From Erwinia billingiae Eb661 (GTDB lineage: Bacteria; Pseudomonadota; Gammaproteobacteria; Enterobacterales; Enterobacteriaceae), in contig NC_014306.1 in NCBI RefSeq assembly GCF_000196615.1, positions 1,984,001-2,048,000 on the forward strand: 64,000 bases of DNA, given 5' to 3'. The notes under the pieces are model-generated. The model had not been told where the DNA came from and did not search any database. It saw only the letters and a list, made by a program, of their open reading frames with translations. Below are positions 8,740-17,263 of this stretch, one piece after another. Numbering within the stretch: position 1 is the first letter of the stretch; each line of letters begins with the position of its first letter. The position numbers were made by a program, and so were the translations under genes.

Positions 8740-9232
8740 AAGAACGGTCCTTTTTATTACTGTGAGTCTTGTAGTGATTGTTGCCGTGGCGTTGACCGCT
8801 TTTATCGGGCATTGGGTCGTCTGGCGGGAGAGAATCGTTCCCTTTAAATGCACGTTCTTCACCCATTATGATTTTGGAAAAAATCAAAGTGACCTGACGT
8901 TTTCCGTCACCCAGGATATGCGGTTTTATTCGAAAGAATCCGGCTATGTGATTTTTAATGGCAAAGTTACCATCAACGGTGAAACCAAAAAGTTGAACCG
9001 GAGCCTGTTGCTGTCGGACGGCGTATTTTTACAAGGAAAAACCATCAGCTATCATATCAAAGACATGAAAAAATCAATACTGGATGATACCCCCGATAAC
9101 GTGTTTAAAATGTTGTTAGGCGAGTACACCTTTAATCCTGAGACTTTCCAGATTGACATTTTCCCTCTGGATAAAAAAAGTTACATTGTTGGTGGTCCTT
9201 ATTCGTTTACCAGTTCCTGTATCCGCTATTAA
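8729..9232 (+). CDS. FidL-like membrane-anchored periplasmic protein (second copy)
   Basis: 167 residues starting at ATG 8729, with GGAG just upstream and the start inside the 3' end of the regulator gene. One transmembrane helix (about residues 7-25) precedes a periplasmic domain with the same layout as the protein at 2968-3450: a short cysteine-containing strand near residue 40, FNGKVTINGE in the middle (the paralogue has MNGTYF) and a final cysteine near the C-terminus. It is presumably the partner of the regulator encoded just upstream. Confidence 0.7.
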   Translation: MKSKRTVLFITVSLVVIVAVALTAFIGHWVVWRERIVPFKCTFFTHYDFGKNQSDLTFSVTQDMRFYSKESGYVIFNGKVTINGETKKLNRSLLLSDGVFLQGKTISYHIKDMKKSILDDTPDNVFKMLLGEYTFNPETFQIDIFPLDKKSYIVGGPYSFTSSCIRY

Positions 9233-9308
9233 TCATTTAAGCAGGCGTTTGTTGTCCCTACAGTTTGTCTGTCGCGTTACAAATGAAGTTATGCCTATCT
9301 ATTCTCAG

Positions 9309-9345
9309 AACGGGTCATCATCTGGCGACGATGACCGACCCGTTT
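9309..9345. terminator. Bidirectional terminator
   Basis: An inverted repeat (AACGGGTC with GACCCGTT, plus an inner CATC/GATG pairing) lies between the convergent FidL-like gene and the DUF333 lipoprotein gene, with AT-rich flanks on both sides. Confidence 0.65.
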
Positions 9346-9362
9346 AAACAGAGTTTTTGAAA

Positions 9363-9599
9363 TCAGTTCTGTTTATGCTCCCTTCTGTATAAATCCCATT
9401 CATCGATATGTTCACCGTCCGCTAACGTACAATACCCTTTTTTTCCTGCGTCAGACTCGCTGGTACTTAACTTACCACTGACGTGGAGACAATAGACTGC
9501 AGCCGGATTCGCCATATTCAGCGAGGGAGAAGGTTTACCTTCCTCAGTGGTGCAGGCAGCGAGGGTCACACACCCTAACAATATAACAATAGGCTTCAC
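9363..9599 (-). CDS. DUF333-type small lipoprotein
   Basis: 78 residues from GTG 9599, preceded on the minus strand by AAAGGA. A signal sequence with lipobox LAAC gives a lipid-anchored protein. The mature part has the DUF333 layout (NPAAVYC, then GGKL-like HVSGKLST, GYCTLADGEHIDEWDLYRR), as in small enterobacterial lipoproteins sometimes annotated as putative hemolysins. The function of the family is unknown. It is transcribed away from the microcin operon. An upstream-extended start at 9662 lacks a signal-peptide form and is not favoured. Confidence 0.8.
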   Translation of the reverse strand: MKPIVILLGCVTLAACTTEEGKPSPSLNMANPAAVYCLHVSGKLSTSESDAGKKGYCTLADGEHIDEWDLYRREHKQN

Positions 9600-9919
9600 T
9601 GTTTTTCCTTTAAGTAAACTAAAATATGTCAATATTTTAGCATGTCGACAAAGATTATCCACTTTGGTTTTTTTGAAGGTGTTGTGATATTTTTAAAATT
9701 TTTTCATAAAACTGTTAAATTCATAGATTTTAAATATCAATATCATTCCGATGGTAGAATAAAAATCTAATTAAGGGTTTTTTTCCCATAAATATTGTTG
9801 CCGCCAGATTAACAAGGCAGCATGACGTTGTGATATATATTGCCGAGGCTGCAATGAGTATAGCTGCGATTTTATATAACACCTGGTTTCTACTTTAACT
9901 TTATTTATGGAGAAATATG
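9600..9919. promoter_or_regulatory. AT-rich leader of the microcin operon
   Basis: About 320 bases, strongly AT-rich, serving the lipoprotein gene on one side and the microcin operon on the other. A TATAAC at 9875-9880 could be a -10 element, but no good -35 is seen. Short frames exist (9642-9770, 42 codons; a hydrophobic frame ending near 9900 without a good start). None is convincing as a gene. Confidence 0.4.
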
Positions 9920-10114
9920 ATGCTGAACAAAACAGCAATGAGTGCTGAACACTGTAAGGAAGTGCGCGGTGGTTGGGGGAGTGGATGGGGCGGCGGCGCT
10001 ATTGGTGGGATCGGTGGCGCCGGTATTGGCGCAATTATGGGTATTCCGGGAGCTGCTGTAGGCGCACTGGTTGGCAGTGCTGCTGGTGTAGCGATTGAGA
10101 AAAGTGCTTCTTAA
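9920..10114 (+). CDS. Class II microcin-like precursor with double-glycine leader
   Basis: 64 residues. An 18-residue leader ends in CKEVRGG, with Val at -4 and Met at -12, the form cut by C39 peptidases. The predicted mature peptide is 46 residues, starts WGSGWGGG and has 26 Gly or Ala, with repeated GxxxG-type spacing and a hydrophobic core (GIGAIMGIPGAAVGALVG). It has no cysteine and ends IEKSAS. Such peptides insert in the inner membrane of target cells. ATG 9920 is chosen over ATG 9917 because GGAG is then seven bases away. The operon downstream encodes a matching C39 exporter, fusion protein and outer-membrane factor. I know no named microcin with this sequence. Confidence 0.85.
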   Translation: MLNKTAMSAEHCKEVRGGWGSGWGGGAIGGIGGAGIGAIMGIPGAAVGALVGSAAGVAIEKSAS

Positions 10115-10144
10115 TCTCGCCTGATATTTTATTCGTCATCAATA

Positions 10145-10168
10145 AGAGGTGGGGTAAACCCCACCTCT
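10145..10168 (+). terminator. Perfect hairpin between precursor and exporter genes
   Basis: AGAGGTGGGG and CCCCACCTCT form a perfect 10-bp stem with a TAAA loop, 30 bases after the precursor stop and 14 bases before the exporter start. There is no U tract, so it is more likely an attenuator or RNA-processing/stability element that yields more precursor than exporter transcript. Confidence 0.6.
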
Positions 10169-10182
10169 GATATTAAGCTATT

Positions 10183-11415
10183 ATGTCAAATCAATTTAAT
10201 CAGTGTTTTACGCGTGCTCCTATCAGTCTTAATTTTTTTTGCGGTGTCATTGCGCTTATGACAGCTATTTTTATGTTGTTATTGCTGAATGGCCGTTATG
10301 GTAAACAAGAAGATGTTAAGGGTTTGATCCGCAGCGAGTCATTTTACCGGCTAACGGCAGAAAAACCCGGAAATGTTTCTGCGATCTACGTTAATGAAGG
10401 CGACAGCGTTAATCCGGGAGATGCCATTTTTAGCGTGGCTTTACTGTGGCAAAATACCAAAGACCATAATGGTGTTGGTAATATGGCCGAGGAGACAACC
10501 AAGCGGTTGAATGAGACGTTAGTGGAATTCGAGACTGAACGAGAAAATCAGTCAGAAAATGATGACCAACTCCTCATTCAAAAAGAACGTTATTTTAACG
10601 AGTTGACACAATCCATCTCCATCGCCGAAAACGCAATCAAAAACTATCACGATAAAAAACGTCTTTATGCCACTCAGTTACGCGATTTAACGCGATTATA
10701 CAAAGACAACGCTATTACTAAGACGGAAGTGGAAAACACCAGGCAGCTGATCATTGAAAATGAGCTGGGTGTGAAAAAAAGTGAGGTTGAAAAGTCTGGA
10801 CTGTTGCAAACTAAAATAGAAAAAGAAATTCATTACGCCAGGCTTGAGCAAGAGTCCTTACAACGTAAAAATGACATCAGCCGTAAAATAAGGGAAATCG
10901 GTAGCGAGTTAAATAATATCCGCATGCGACAGGAATATATTGTCACTTCACCCATAAAAGGGATTGTCCATGACATGGGGATATTGAAAGGGGACTTCAT
11001 TGATGGACGCGCCCTGACGCCATCAGTGATCCTGAAAGAAAACAGCGCTGCAGAACCTGTTGTAGTCCTGCAACTGAGCAGTAAACAAATCGGCCTGATA
11101 AGCCCTGGCGAGAAGGTCTTCGTACGTGTTGATACTTTCCCCTATGAAAGCTATGGCGTTTTGGCCGCAAAGGTCATCAATATTTCTACCACACCGACCC
11201 GGGTCAGTGTGGATGATAAAGAATCCTGGTTCCGGGTGAAGCTGAATATTCTGGCTAATGACAAACATAATAAAATCCCGATGGAATTTCTCGCGGACGG
11301 CATGACCGTCAGTGCCTCATTACGTCAGCCAAAGCAAACGTTAATTGAGTGGTTATTCCTTCCTGTGAAACAAGCCCTCAAACGTAATCCGGATTATATC
11401 CATGCTGAAAAATAA
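10183..11415 (+). CDS. Membrane-fusion protein of microcin export (CvaA/HlyD family)
   Basis: 410 residues. One N-terminal membrane helix (about 15-38, FFCGVIALMTAIFMLLLL) precedes a lipoyl-like half (YVNEGDSVNPGDAIF), a long coiled coil at about 95-250 and the returning half with the family motif VTSPIKGIVHDMGILKGDF. A beta-barrel domain follows (GEKVFVRVDTFPYESYGVLAAKV). It links the inner-membrane ABC exporter to the outer-membrane channel. It overlaps the exporter gene by 14 bases, and its size fits CvaA-type proteins. It stands immediately downstream of the microcin-like precursor, which supports its role in peptide secretion. Confidence 0.9.
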   Translation: MSNQFNQCFTRAPISLNFFCGVIALMTAIFMLLLLNGRYGKQEDVKGLIRSESFYRLTAEKPGNVSAIYVNEGDSVNPGDAIFSVALLWQNTKDHNGVGNMAEETTKRLNETLVEFETERENQSENDDQLLIQKERYFNELTQSISIAENAIKNYHDKKRLYATQLRDLTRLYKDNAITKTEVENTRQLIIENELGVKKSEVEKSGLLQTKIEKEIHYARLEQESLQRKNDISRKIREIGSELNNIRMRQEYIVTSPIKGIVHDMGILKGDFIDGRALTPSVILKENSAAEPVVVLQLSSKQIGLISPGEKVFVRVDTFPYESYGVLAAKVINISTTPTRVSVDDKESWFRVKLNILANDKHNKIPMEFLADGMTVSASLRQPKQTLIEWLFLPVKQALKRNPDYIHAEK

Positions 11416-13504
11416 TGTACGAGATGTCCTACAGGATGAGTGCGCAGAATGCGGTCTGGCCTGTGTCAGTTATATCAGCGCAATGTTTAATAAGACGCTG
11501 CAGTTGCAGACCCTCCGTAACCAGTATGAGGTCACTCTTGAGGGGCTTTCATTTTTTCATCTGATAAAGATTTTTTCCGACCATCAGATGATTGCCACCG
11601 GCGTTCAGGTCGCCGCAGACAGCCTGCGTGAGCTGCAAACGCCGGCAATTTTACTGTGGGATAACTGCCATTTTGTGGTGCTTAAAAAAACCAGCAAAAC
11701 AAAAATCGAAGTCATGGATCCTGCCATCGGCAGCCGTTCCTTCACCTGGCGGGAAGTAGAGAAGTTTTACTCAGGCGTTGCGCTTGAAGTCATACCCGAT
11801 AACAGCTTCGTGGCCGATACGAAAGGGCAGCGCAGGGAAAATTCCGCAGACAATGGCCATTTTTTCAGCGCCAGTGCTTTCAGAAAAGGACTTAAGAGTT
11901 GGAAAAGCTATCTGATCCCGCTGGCGGTGCTGGCGGTGATCATTCAGCTGACCCATATTGCCATTCCTAAGTTTATTTCTTTAGTCTTCGATGAAGTCTT
12001 GTCAAAAAACGACGATGATTTACTGTTTCTGTTGCTGTACATCTTCGGTTTTGTCTATCTGCTGCAGGCGATTGCAAGCTATCTGAAAATCGCCCAAGCC
12101 CAGCGATTAAGAAGGATGTTAAGCCTGAATGAAGGGCACCGGATAGTCAGCGATCTTCTCAACATGGAGTTGAAGTATTTCGGTAAACGAATGGCATCGG
12201 ATATTTTACGTAAAATTAAATCCGTTGATGTTTTCCACATTATCTATACCAATGGTTGGATAGATATTTTCATACAGTCATTTTTTGCCGGTTTATTTGT
12301 GGTGCTGCTGTTTTTCATCAACACCCATCTGGCCATGCTCACCCTTGCGGTGACCTCCATAATGATCCTCGTTAGAGTGTTAATGCTGCCAGAAATGCTC
12401 TCCCGCCAATATGCTTCTCTCGATGCCGAAGTCCGCAGAGATAATGTATTGCTGGAGTCGGTAGATAATATCGATGTGATTAAGATCAATCACAATGAAC
12501 ATCACAGGATCCTGGCATGGTCCGAGCATCATTCAGAGCTGGAATACAATCGCTCCGCAATTGAAAGAACGCAGTCGCTGATTGAATTAATGGTGACGAC
12601 CCTTTCGCATGTTCAGACCTTACTGATTATCGGCCTGGGATCGTTAAGCGTACTGCAGGGTGAGACAACGGCGGGGCAGTTACTGACTTTTATCTTCTAT
12701 AAAAATTGTCTGGTTAATAATATTCAGTCAATTGTCGAAAGTCATGTCAATATCCGGGTGTGTTCCGTTGAGGTTAAACGCTTACAGGAAATACTACCGT
12801 CTGATAAAACGGCTGCGATATCGTTCAAGTCTTCGGTCAAAGAGATAACTGAACCGGTGCGAAAAGTGAGTTTCCGTGATATCAGCTTTGCCTACAGTAA
12901 TCTTGACGATAATTTCATAAAAAACGTCAATTTTGATATTCACGAAGGTGAGAAACTCGTCATCACCGGGCCCTCGGGCTGCGGTAAAACCACCTTAATG
13001 AATATGTTATCGGGCCTGCTCAAACCTACGGCAGGTGAGATTCTGATTAATGATATTTCACTGGCCAGGTTTGGACTTAATCCCTTCCAGCAACAGATCT
13101 CATTGGTGAGTCCTAATGGGAAGTTAATCAAAGGTAACGTGATGGATAATATTATTTTTGAATCCGATCGCTATGATATAACGTTACTGGAGAACTGCAT
13201 CGAACAGGCAGATTTTGCCGAGGTTATCAGAAGTTTGAAATCCGGTTTGAATACCTCGCTCGGCGCTAACGGTACCAGGCTCTCATCCGGCCAACAGCAA
13301 CGACTAATGATTGCCCGAGCCTTGTACCGAAAGCCGCAGCTCTTGCTGCTGGATGAACCCACTTCACATCTTGATGATGAATCGCGTCACAAAATCATTG
13401 CGCTTATTCGCCGCCTGCCCGTCGCCTGCGTGGTTGTCAGTCATGATGCTGCCTTAATAGACAGTATTGAACAGCGGGTGGTTCTGCGGGGAGAGGCCAG
13501 ATGA
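11402..13504 (+). CDS. C39-peptidase ABC exporter (CvaB-type)
   Basis: 700 residues in three parts. A C39 peptidase domain (about 1-135) has the oxyanion Gln11 and catalytic Cys17 in QDECAECGLAC, and a catalytic His in CHFVVL followed by DPAIG. The membrane domain has six helices (about 165-445). The nucleotide-binding domain has Walker A GPSGCGKTT near residue 521, signature LSSGQQQRL near 626, Walker B LLLLDEP and H-loop VSHD. It would cut the double-glycine leader and export the peptide in one step. It ends in ATGA overlap with the acyltransferase gene. Confidence 0.95.
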   Translation: MLKNNVRDVLQDECAECGLACVSYISAMFNKTLQLQTLRNQYEVTLEGLSFFHLIKIFSDHQMIATGVQVAADSLRELQTPAILLWDNCHFVVLKKTSKTKIEVMDPAIGSRSFTWREVEKFYSGVALEVIPDNSFVADTKGQRRENSADNGHFFSASAFRKGLKSWKSYLIPLAVLAVIIQLTHIAIPKFISLVFDEVLSKNDDDLLFLLLYIFGFVYLLQAIASYLKIAQAQRLRRMLSLNEGHRIVSDLLNMELKYFGKRMASDILRKIKSVDVFHIIYTNGWIDIFIQSFFAGLFVVLLFFINTHLAMLTLAVTSIMILVRVLMLPEMLSRQYASLDAEVRRDNVLLESVDNIDVIKINHNEHHRILAWSEHHSELEYNRSAIERTQSLIELMVTTLSHVQTLLIIGLGSLSVLQGETTAGQLLTFIFYKNCLVNNIQSIVESHVNIRVCSVEVKRLQEILPSDKTAAISFKSSVKEITEPVRKVSFRDISFAYSNLDDNFIKNVNFDIHEGEKLVITGPSGCGKTTLMNMLSGLLKPTAGEILINDISLARFGLNPFQQQISLVSPNGKLIKGNVMDNIIFESDRYDITLLENCIEQADFAEVIRSLKSGLNTSLGANGTRLSSGQQQRLMIARALYRKPQLLLLDEPTSHLDDESRHKIIALIRRLPVACVVVSHDAALIDSIEQRVVLRGEAR

Positions 13505-14502
13505 TATCGGGCATCAATGCGAGGCCAGGCCTGCTGCACAGGCGTGTTTTGCTGGCAATGGTTGCCAGGGCAATGGCGGTGGTAGCTACATGGCGATCCT
13601 TATCCACCGCATTGTTATTGATAAACATGGTTTCTGTTTTATTCAGAAGGACGCTTTCTGAATACTATTCAGTCAAGACGGCCATGCAGTTATCTGCAAA
13701 GGTTACCGGTAGGCAAGAGCCATGGTCTGGAAGGCAGCTTATTTTAACCAAGCTAATTTCCCGTTACCTCTCACTGTTCATGTTTTCACATGACTGGAAA
13801 ACGGTTTCGGCTTTGCTGGAGAAGGTTTGTCATCTGTCCGATCCGAATCTGACACAGGCGAAATTGTTGCTCTGTACGCATACCGGAGATTACTGGCTGA
13901 CAATATTAACTCTGGCCAGACAATACCAGGGCATGGATTACGATTTTCTGGTGCCGATATTTGAAGAGATTACCGAAGAAAATGCGCGAAACTATAACCT
14001 GATCGCCATACCCGGCGTACGCGTATCCTTTATCAATATCAACGCGCCAGGCGCGTTGATTAAGATCGCGCGTTATTTGCGGGAGCCGAATAAGGTGGTG
14101 GCTGTTTTCTATGATCTGCCCTGTTATGTGGCCGGGAATTTAACCGGAGCGGTCGAGCCGGTGACGTTTTTTAATAAAAAAGGCCATATGACCACGGGGA
14201 TTATAAAACTCGCCATAAAACGAGCGGTGTGTATGAAACTTGTCTCTAACCGCTATAACGAGGCTTCCCGAAAATTCACGGTGACAACCGCAGCGGTTAT
14301 CGGTAGGCAACAGCATGAAATAAACCATGAAATGGTCGGTTTTCTTGAACGCTATGTCAGGGAAACCCCATGGCAATGGCATTTCATTTCAACCCTAGAC
14401 ACCTATTACCATTTTCCACTGATCGCCCTTCACAGGAAAAACGAAAAAGAGATGCGCCATTTTACTGTGTTAAACAACAAATACCGTCGCAGCTATGACT
14501 AA
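13501..14502 (+). CDS. LpxL/HtrB-like acyltransferase in microcin operon
   Basis: 333 residues. The middle matches the lipid A acyltransferase fold: KLLLCTHTGDYWLT (H127) aligns with the catalytic H-x-G-[ND]-[WY]-[DE] block, then NKVVAVFYDLP, PVTFFNKKGHMTTG, LAIKRAVCMKLVSNR and a final RETPWQW. The position of the usual acidic partner is Trp132; Asp130 could substitute. A hydrophobic N-terminus (about 15-48) suggests membrane association. It overlaps its neighbours on both sides (ATGA with the exporter, eight bases with the outer-membrane factor), so it belongs to the operon. It may acylate the peptide, or modify lipid A for self-protection; both are inference. Confidence 0.7.
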   Translation: MISGINARPGLLHRRVLLAMVARAMAVVATWRSLSTALLLINMVSVLFRRTLSEYYSVKTAMQLSAKVTGRQEPWSGRQLILTKLISRYLSLFMFSHDWKTVSALLEKVCHLSDPNLTQAKLLLCTHTGDYWLTILTLARQYQGMDYDFLVPIFEEITEENARNYNLIAIPGVRVSFININAPGALIKIARYLREPNKVVAVFYDLPCYVAGNLTGAVEPVTFFNKKGHMTTGIIKLAIKRAVCMKLVSNRYNEASRKFTVTTAAVIGRQQHEINHEMVGFLERYVRETPWQWHFISTLDTYYHFPLIALHRKNEKEMRHFTVLNNKYRRSYD

Positions 14503-15889
14503 ATTATTCTCATTCAGGACCCTGTTTATCACCACGACATTAAGCCTGAGCGGGTGTTCTTTGGCGCCTGAATATCAGCGTCCTGACAGCGTGGCCGATC
14601 CCGTGGTTGAGCTGAAAGCCGCGCAGAGCAGCGGCCGTTACCGCTTTCAGGATCTCTACCGGGACGATCCGGCCTTGCTGGCCATTTTGGAAAATGCGCT
14701 CATCAATAACTTTGATCTTCAGCTGGCCATGGCTCGCGTTGAAAGCACCCGGGCGCAAAAGTTGAGTTCGCTGTTTGACCTGATTCCCAGCCTGAATTAC
14801 ACCGCGAGTAAAACAATCTCGATGAATTCGGTCAGTTCGCCGCTCACCAATCAGACGCTTAAACAGAGATCTGAACAATATCAGGGGCGAATGGGCGTTG
14901 ACTCCTGGGAGGTCGATCTGTGGGGCAAAAAGCGCAATAAGATCGCCTCAATGAATAGCAGTGAAGAAAGTCATCGTAGCCTGGTCGCCAATGTGCAGCT
15001 GACGTTGATGTCTGATTTAGCCACAGCCTGGTATGAAGCGCATTCAATGATTCAGGTATGGCATATCTTGCAGATTAAAAAGATCGAGATGCAGCGTATT
15101 GAAGAAAAGCTGATGCGCATTAATCAGCAGGGCAGGTTAAAGCCAATTGTTTTAACCAAGTTTCAGCGGGGTAAAGGCACTGACGAAAGCACCACGCATA
15201 ATCTTGAAGTGGAGATTCTGGCGAGAATACATCAGCTGGAATATTTATCCGGCACGGTTTCACCGGCACTGAACGCGGAGAACTGGCAAACGATTGTGAG
15301 TTACAATGACGCGCCTCAACTAATGCAGGCGATCCGCTCCGACATTATCCTCAACCGACCTGACGTCATCGCTGCCGAATGGCAAATTAAGGCGGCCAAC
15401 GGCAATATTGGCTCCGCTCGTGCTGCATTTCTACCCGGCGTCAGTCTTTTCGCTAATGCGTGGCGTACCTCCAGTTCGCTGGACGGAATAGTGGACAGCT
15501 ATCGTGATAACTGGACGCTGACACCCTCGGTGATGATACCGGTGTTCGACCTGCCCAAACATTATGCCAGCCTTAAATATGCTGAAACCCAACAAAAGAT
15601 GGCGATCATCGATTACCGCAACACCATTGCTCAGGCATTGAAGGAGATTAAAGATGCCACCGATGCCTTACGCCTGTCGCAGGGGAATCTCGCCGTAGTG
15701 CGTGAAGAGCTGAAGGCTCAGTCCGTTAACTTCGACAACAATAAACGCCGATATGAAGCAGGGTATCAGGATTTATATACGCATTATGAAGCGTTGGATA
15801 TTTTCTCTAATGTGCAAATCGAGCTTGAAAGCAAAAGACAGCTGGTCATCCTTAACAGCGTTGCCCTGCTTAAGTCTCTGGGAGGCTGA
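14495..15889 (+). CDS. TolC/NodT-family outer-membrane efflux lipoprotein
   Basis: 464 residues. A signal sequence with lipobox (LSLSGCSLAPEYQRPD) matches the NodT/OprM opening. Two OEP repeats follow, with the conserved first-repeat start (LENALINNFDLQLAMARVE), a second-repeat RSDIILNRPDVIAAEWQIKAANGNIG, and coiled-coil alpha-barrel helices. It forms the trimeric outer-membrane channel for the exporter. Having a dedicated channel is unusual for class II microcin operons, which normally use chromosomal TolC. It is the last gene of the operon and is followed by a bidirectional terminator. Confidence 0.92.
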   Translation: MTKLFSFRTLFITTTLSLSGCSLAPEYQRPDSVADPVVELKAAQSSGRYRFQDLYRDDPALLAILENALINNFDLQLAMARVESTRAQKLSSLFDLIPSLNYTASKTISMNSVSSPLTNQTLKQRSEQYQGRMGVDSWEVDLWGKKRNKIASMNSSEESHRSLVANVQLTLMSDLATAWYEAHSMIQVWHILQIKKIEMQRIEEKLMRINQQGRLKPIVLTKFQRGKGTDESTTHNLEVEILARIHQLEYLSGTVSPALNAENWQTIVSYNDAPQLMQAIRSDIILNRPDVIAAEWQIKAANGNIGSARAAFLPGVSLFANAWRTSSSLDGIVDSYRDNWTLTPSVMIPVFDLPKHYASLKYAETQQKMAIIDYRNTIAQALKEIKDATDALRLSQGNLAVVREELKAQSVNFDNNKRRYEAGYQDLYTHYEALDIFSNVQIELESKRQLVILNSVALLKSLGG

Positions 15890-15988
15890 AGCCCAAAGCA
15901 GCATTTTCACCTGCAACATTTTGCGTTTTTTTTGCGCCATGTTCACCCTTGCGCAGGCAACAGAGTCATCAAAGCCGAATGCAGCCTA

Positions 15989-16016
15989 GCCCGGCAGGTG
16001 ATTTCCCCTGCCGGGC
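15989..16016. terminator. Bidirectional terminator
   Basis: A perfect 10-bp GC-rich inverted repeat (GCCCGGCAGG with CCTGCCGGGC, eight-base loop) lies between the convergent outer-membrane-factor and alcohol dehydrogenase genes. Confidence 0.75.
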
Positions 16017-16024
16017 AACGGGGC

Positions 16025-17158
16025 TTAAGGCTTAAGAATAACCTTGGTCCATCCTTCATCCCGGTCGTCGAAGTGCTTATAACCGTCAGCCGCTTCATCA
16101 AGCGAAAGGCGATGTGAAATGATCTCGCCCGGTTTGGCTTTTCCATGATGGATCAGGCGCGCCAGCTGACGGTTATAGGCTTTGACGTTCGCCTGGCCCG
16201 TACGGATTGCCTGTCCTTTGAACCAGAAACTGCCGAAATCAAAGGGCATTTTACCCTGTTTGGCCAGCTCGGATTCCGCCCCCGGATCCTGAGGAATAAA
16301 CACGCCGACCACGCCGATCCCCCCGGTGGCTTTCGTCGAGGCAACCAGACTGTTCATGGTAGCCGAATTGTCTTCGTGGCCATGTTTATCACAGCACTGA
16401 TAGCCGACACATTCACAGCCACAATCGGTACCGCGCCCATCGGTCAGGTCGAGAATTTTTTGCACGGCCTCATCGCCCGTCGCATTGATTCCCGTGGCGC
16501 CCAATTTTTCTGCCAGCGCCAGCCGGTCTTTATGTGTATCCACCACAAATACCTGGGACGCGCCTTTGATGATCGCCGAATGCGCCGCCATCAATCCGAC
16601 CGGTCCCGCGCCATAAATGGCCACGCTTTCGCCGGGCTTCACGCCGGCAAGCTCGGTTGCGTGCCAGCCGGTGGGGAAGATGTCTGAGAGCATCACATAG
16701 TCATCTTCTTTTTCTGCCGCGTCTGGCGGTAGCACCAGGCAGTTAAAATCGGCAAAAGGCACCCGCAGCAACTCGGCCTGACCGCCTTCCCACGGGCCCA
16801 TTTCGGCAAAACCATAGGCTGCACCCGCCGTGCCGGGGTTGGTGGTGAGGCAAAAGCCGGTCAGGCCTTTTTCACAGTTTTCGCAAAAACCGCAGCCGAC
16901 GTTAAACGGCAGGCACACATAGTCGCCCACCTTGATACGCTCAACGCCTGAGCCAATTTCGACCACCTCTCCGAGGTTTTCATGACCCAGAATGCGCCCC
17001 TGTTCAAAGCTGGTTCGCCCTTCATACATATGCAGGTCTGAACCGCAAATATTGGTGGTGGTGATGCGAACGAGGACATCCGTGGGACGAACAATTTTTG
17101 CGTCCGGGACATCTTTCACCTGGACATCATAAGGACCGTTATAAATGACTGCTTTCAT
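16025..17158 (-). CDS. Zinc-dependent alcohol/formaldehyde dehydrogenase (FdhA-like)
   Basis: 377 residues from ATG 17158, with AGGAG six bases upstream. It is a medium-chain dehydrogenase with catalytic zinc ligands in NICGSDLHMYEGR and LGHENLGEV. The structural zinc set is CGFCENCEKGLTGFC. The Rossmann motif is YGAGPVGLMAAHSA, and it has the insertion DCGCECVGYQCCDKHGHEDN typical of glutathione-independent formaldehyde dehydrogenase relatives. It probably oxidises formaldehyde or small aldehydes/alcohols with NAD in the cytoplasm. A longer open frame to 17356 lacks family similarity. It appears monocistronic. Confidence 0.88.
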   Translation of the reverse strand: MKAVIYNGPYDVQVKDVPDAKIVRPTDVLVRITTTNICGSDLHMYEGRTSFEQGRILGHENLGEVVEIGSGVERIKVGDYVCLPFNVGCGFCENCEKGLTGFCLTTNPGTAGAAYGFAEMGPWEGGQAELLRVPFADFNCLVLPPDAAEKEDDYVMLSDIFPTGWHATELAGVKPGESVAIYGAGPVGLMAAHSAIIKGASQVFVVDTHKDRLALAEKLGATGINATGDEAVQKILDLTDGRGTDCGCECVGYQCCDKHGHEDNSATMNSLVASTKATGGIGVVGVFIPQDPGAESELAKQGKMPFDFGSFWFKGQAIRTGQANVKAYNRQLARLIHHGKAKPGEIISHRLSLDEAADGYKHFDDRDEGWTKVILKP

Positions 17159-17263
17159 CATCCTCTCCTGTTTGCGTCCGGCATTGACTGCAACCCGACA
17201 GATTTGGATATCAGACAAGTTTAGCGTAGTGACAGGATCGCAACGGGAGGGAGGTGGATCGGG

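Noticed and set aside
9732..9750. Possible Fur box before the microcin-like gene
   Set aside because: Only about 10 of 19 positions fit the consensus in a very AT-rich stretch, so it is not distinguishable from background.
9642..9770. 42-codon frame as microcin immunity protein
   Set aside because: Too short, no good ribosome site, and lacking two clear membrane helices; kept only as a question in the findings.
16145..16687. 180-codon plus-strand frame opposite the alcohol dehydrogenase
   Set aside because: It is antisense to a well-conserved enzyme gene and lacks protein-like motifs.
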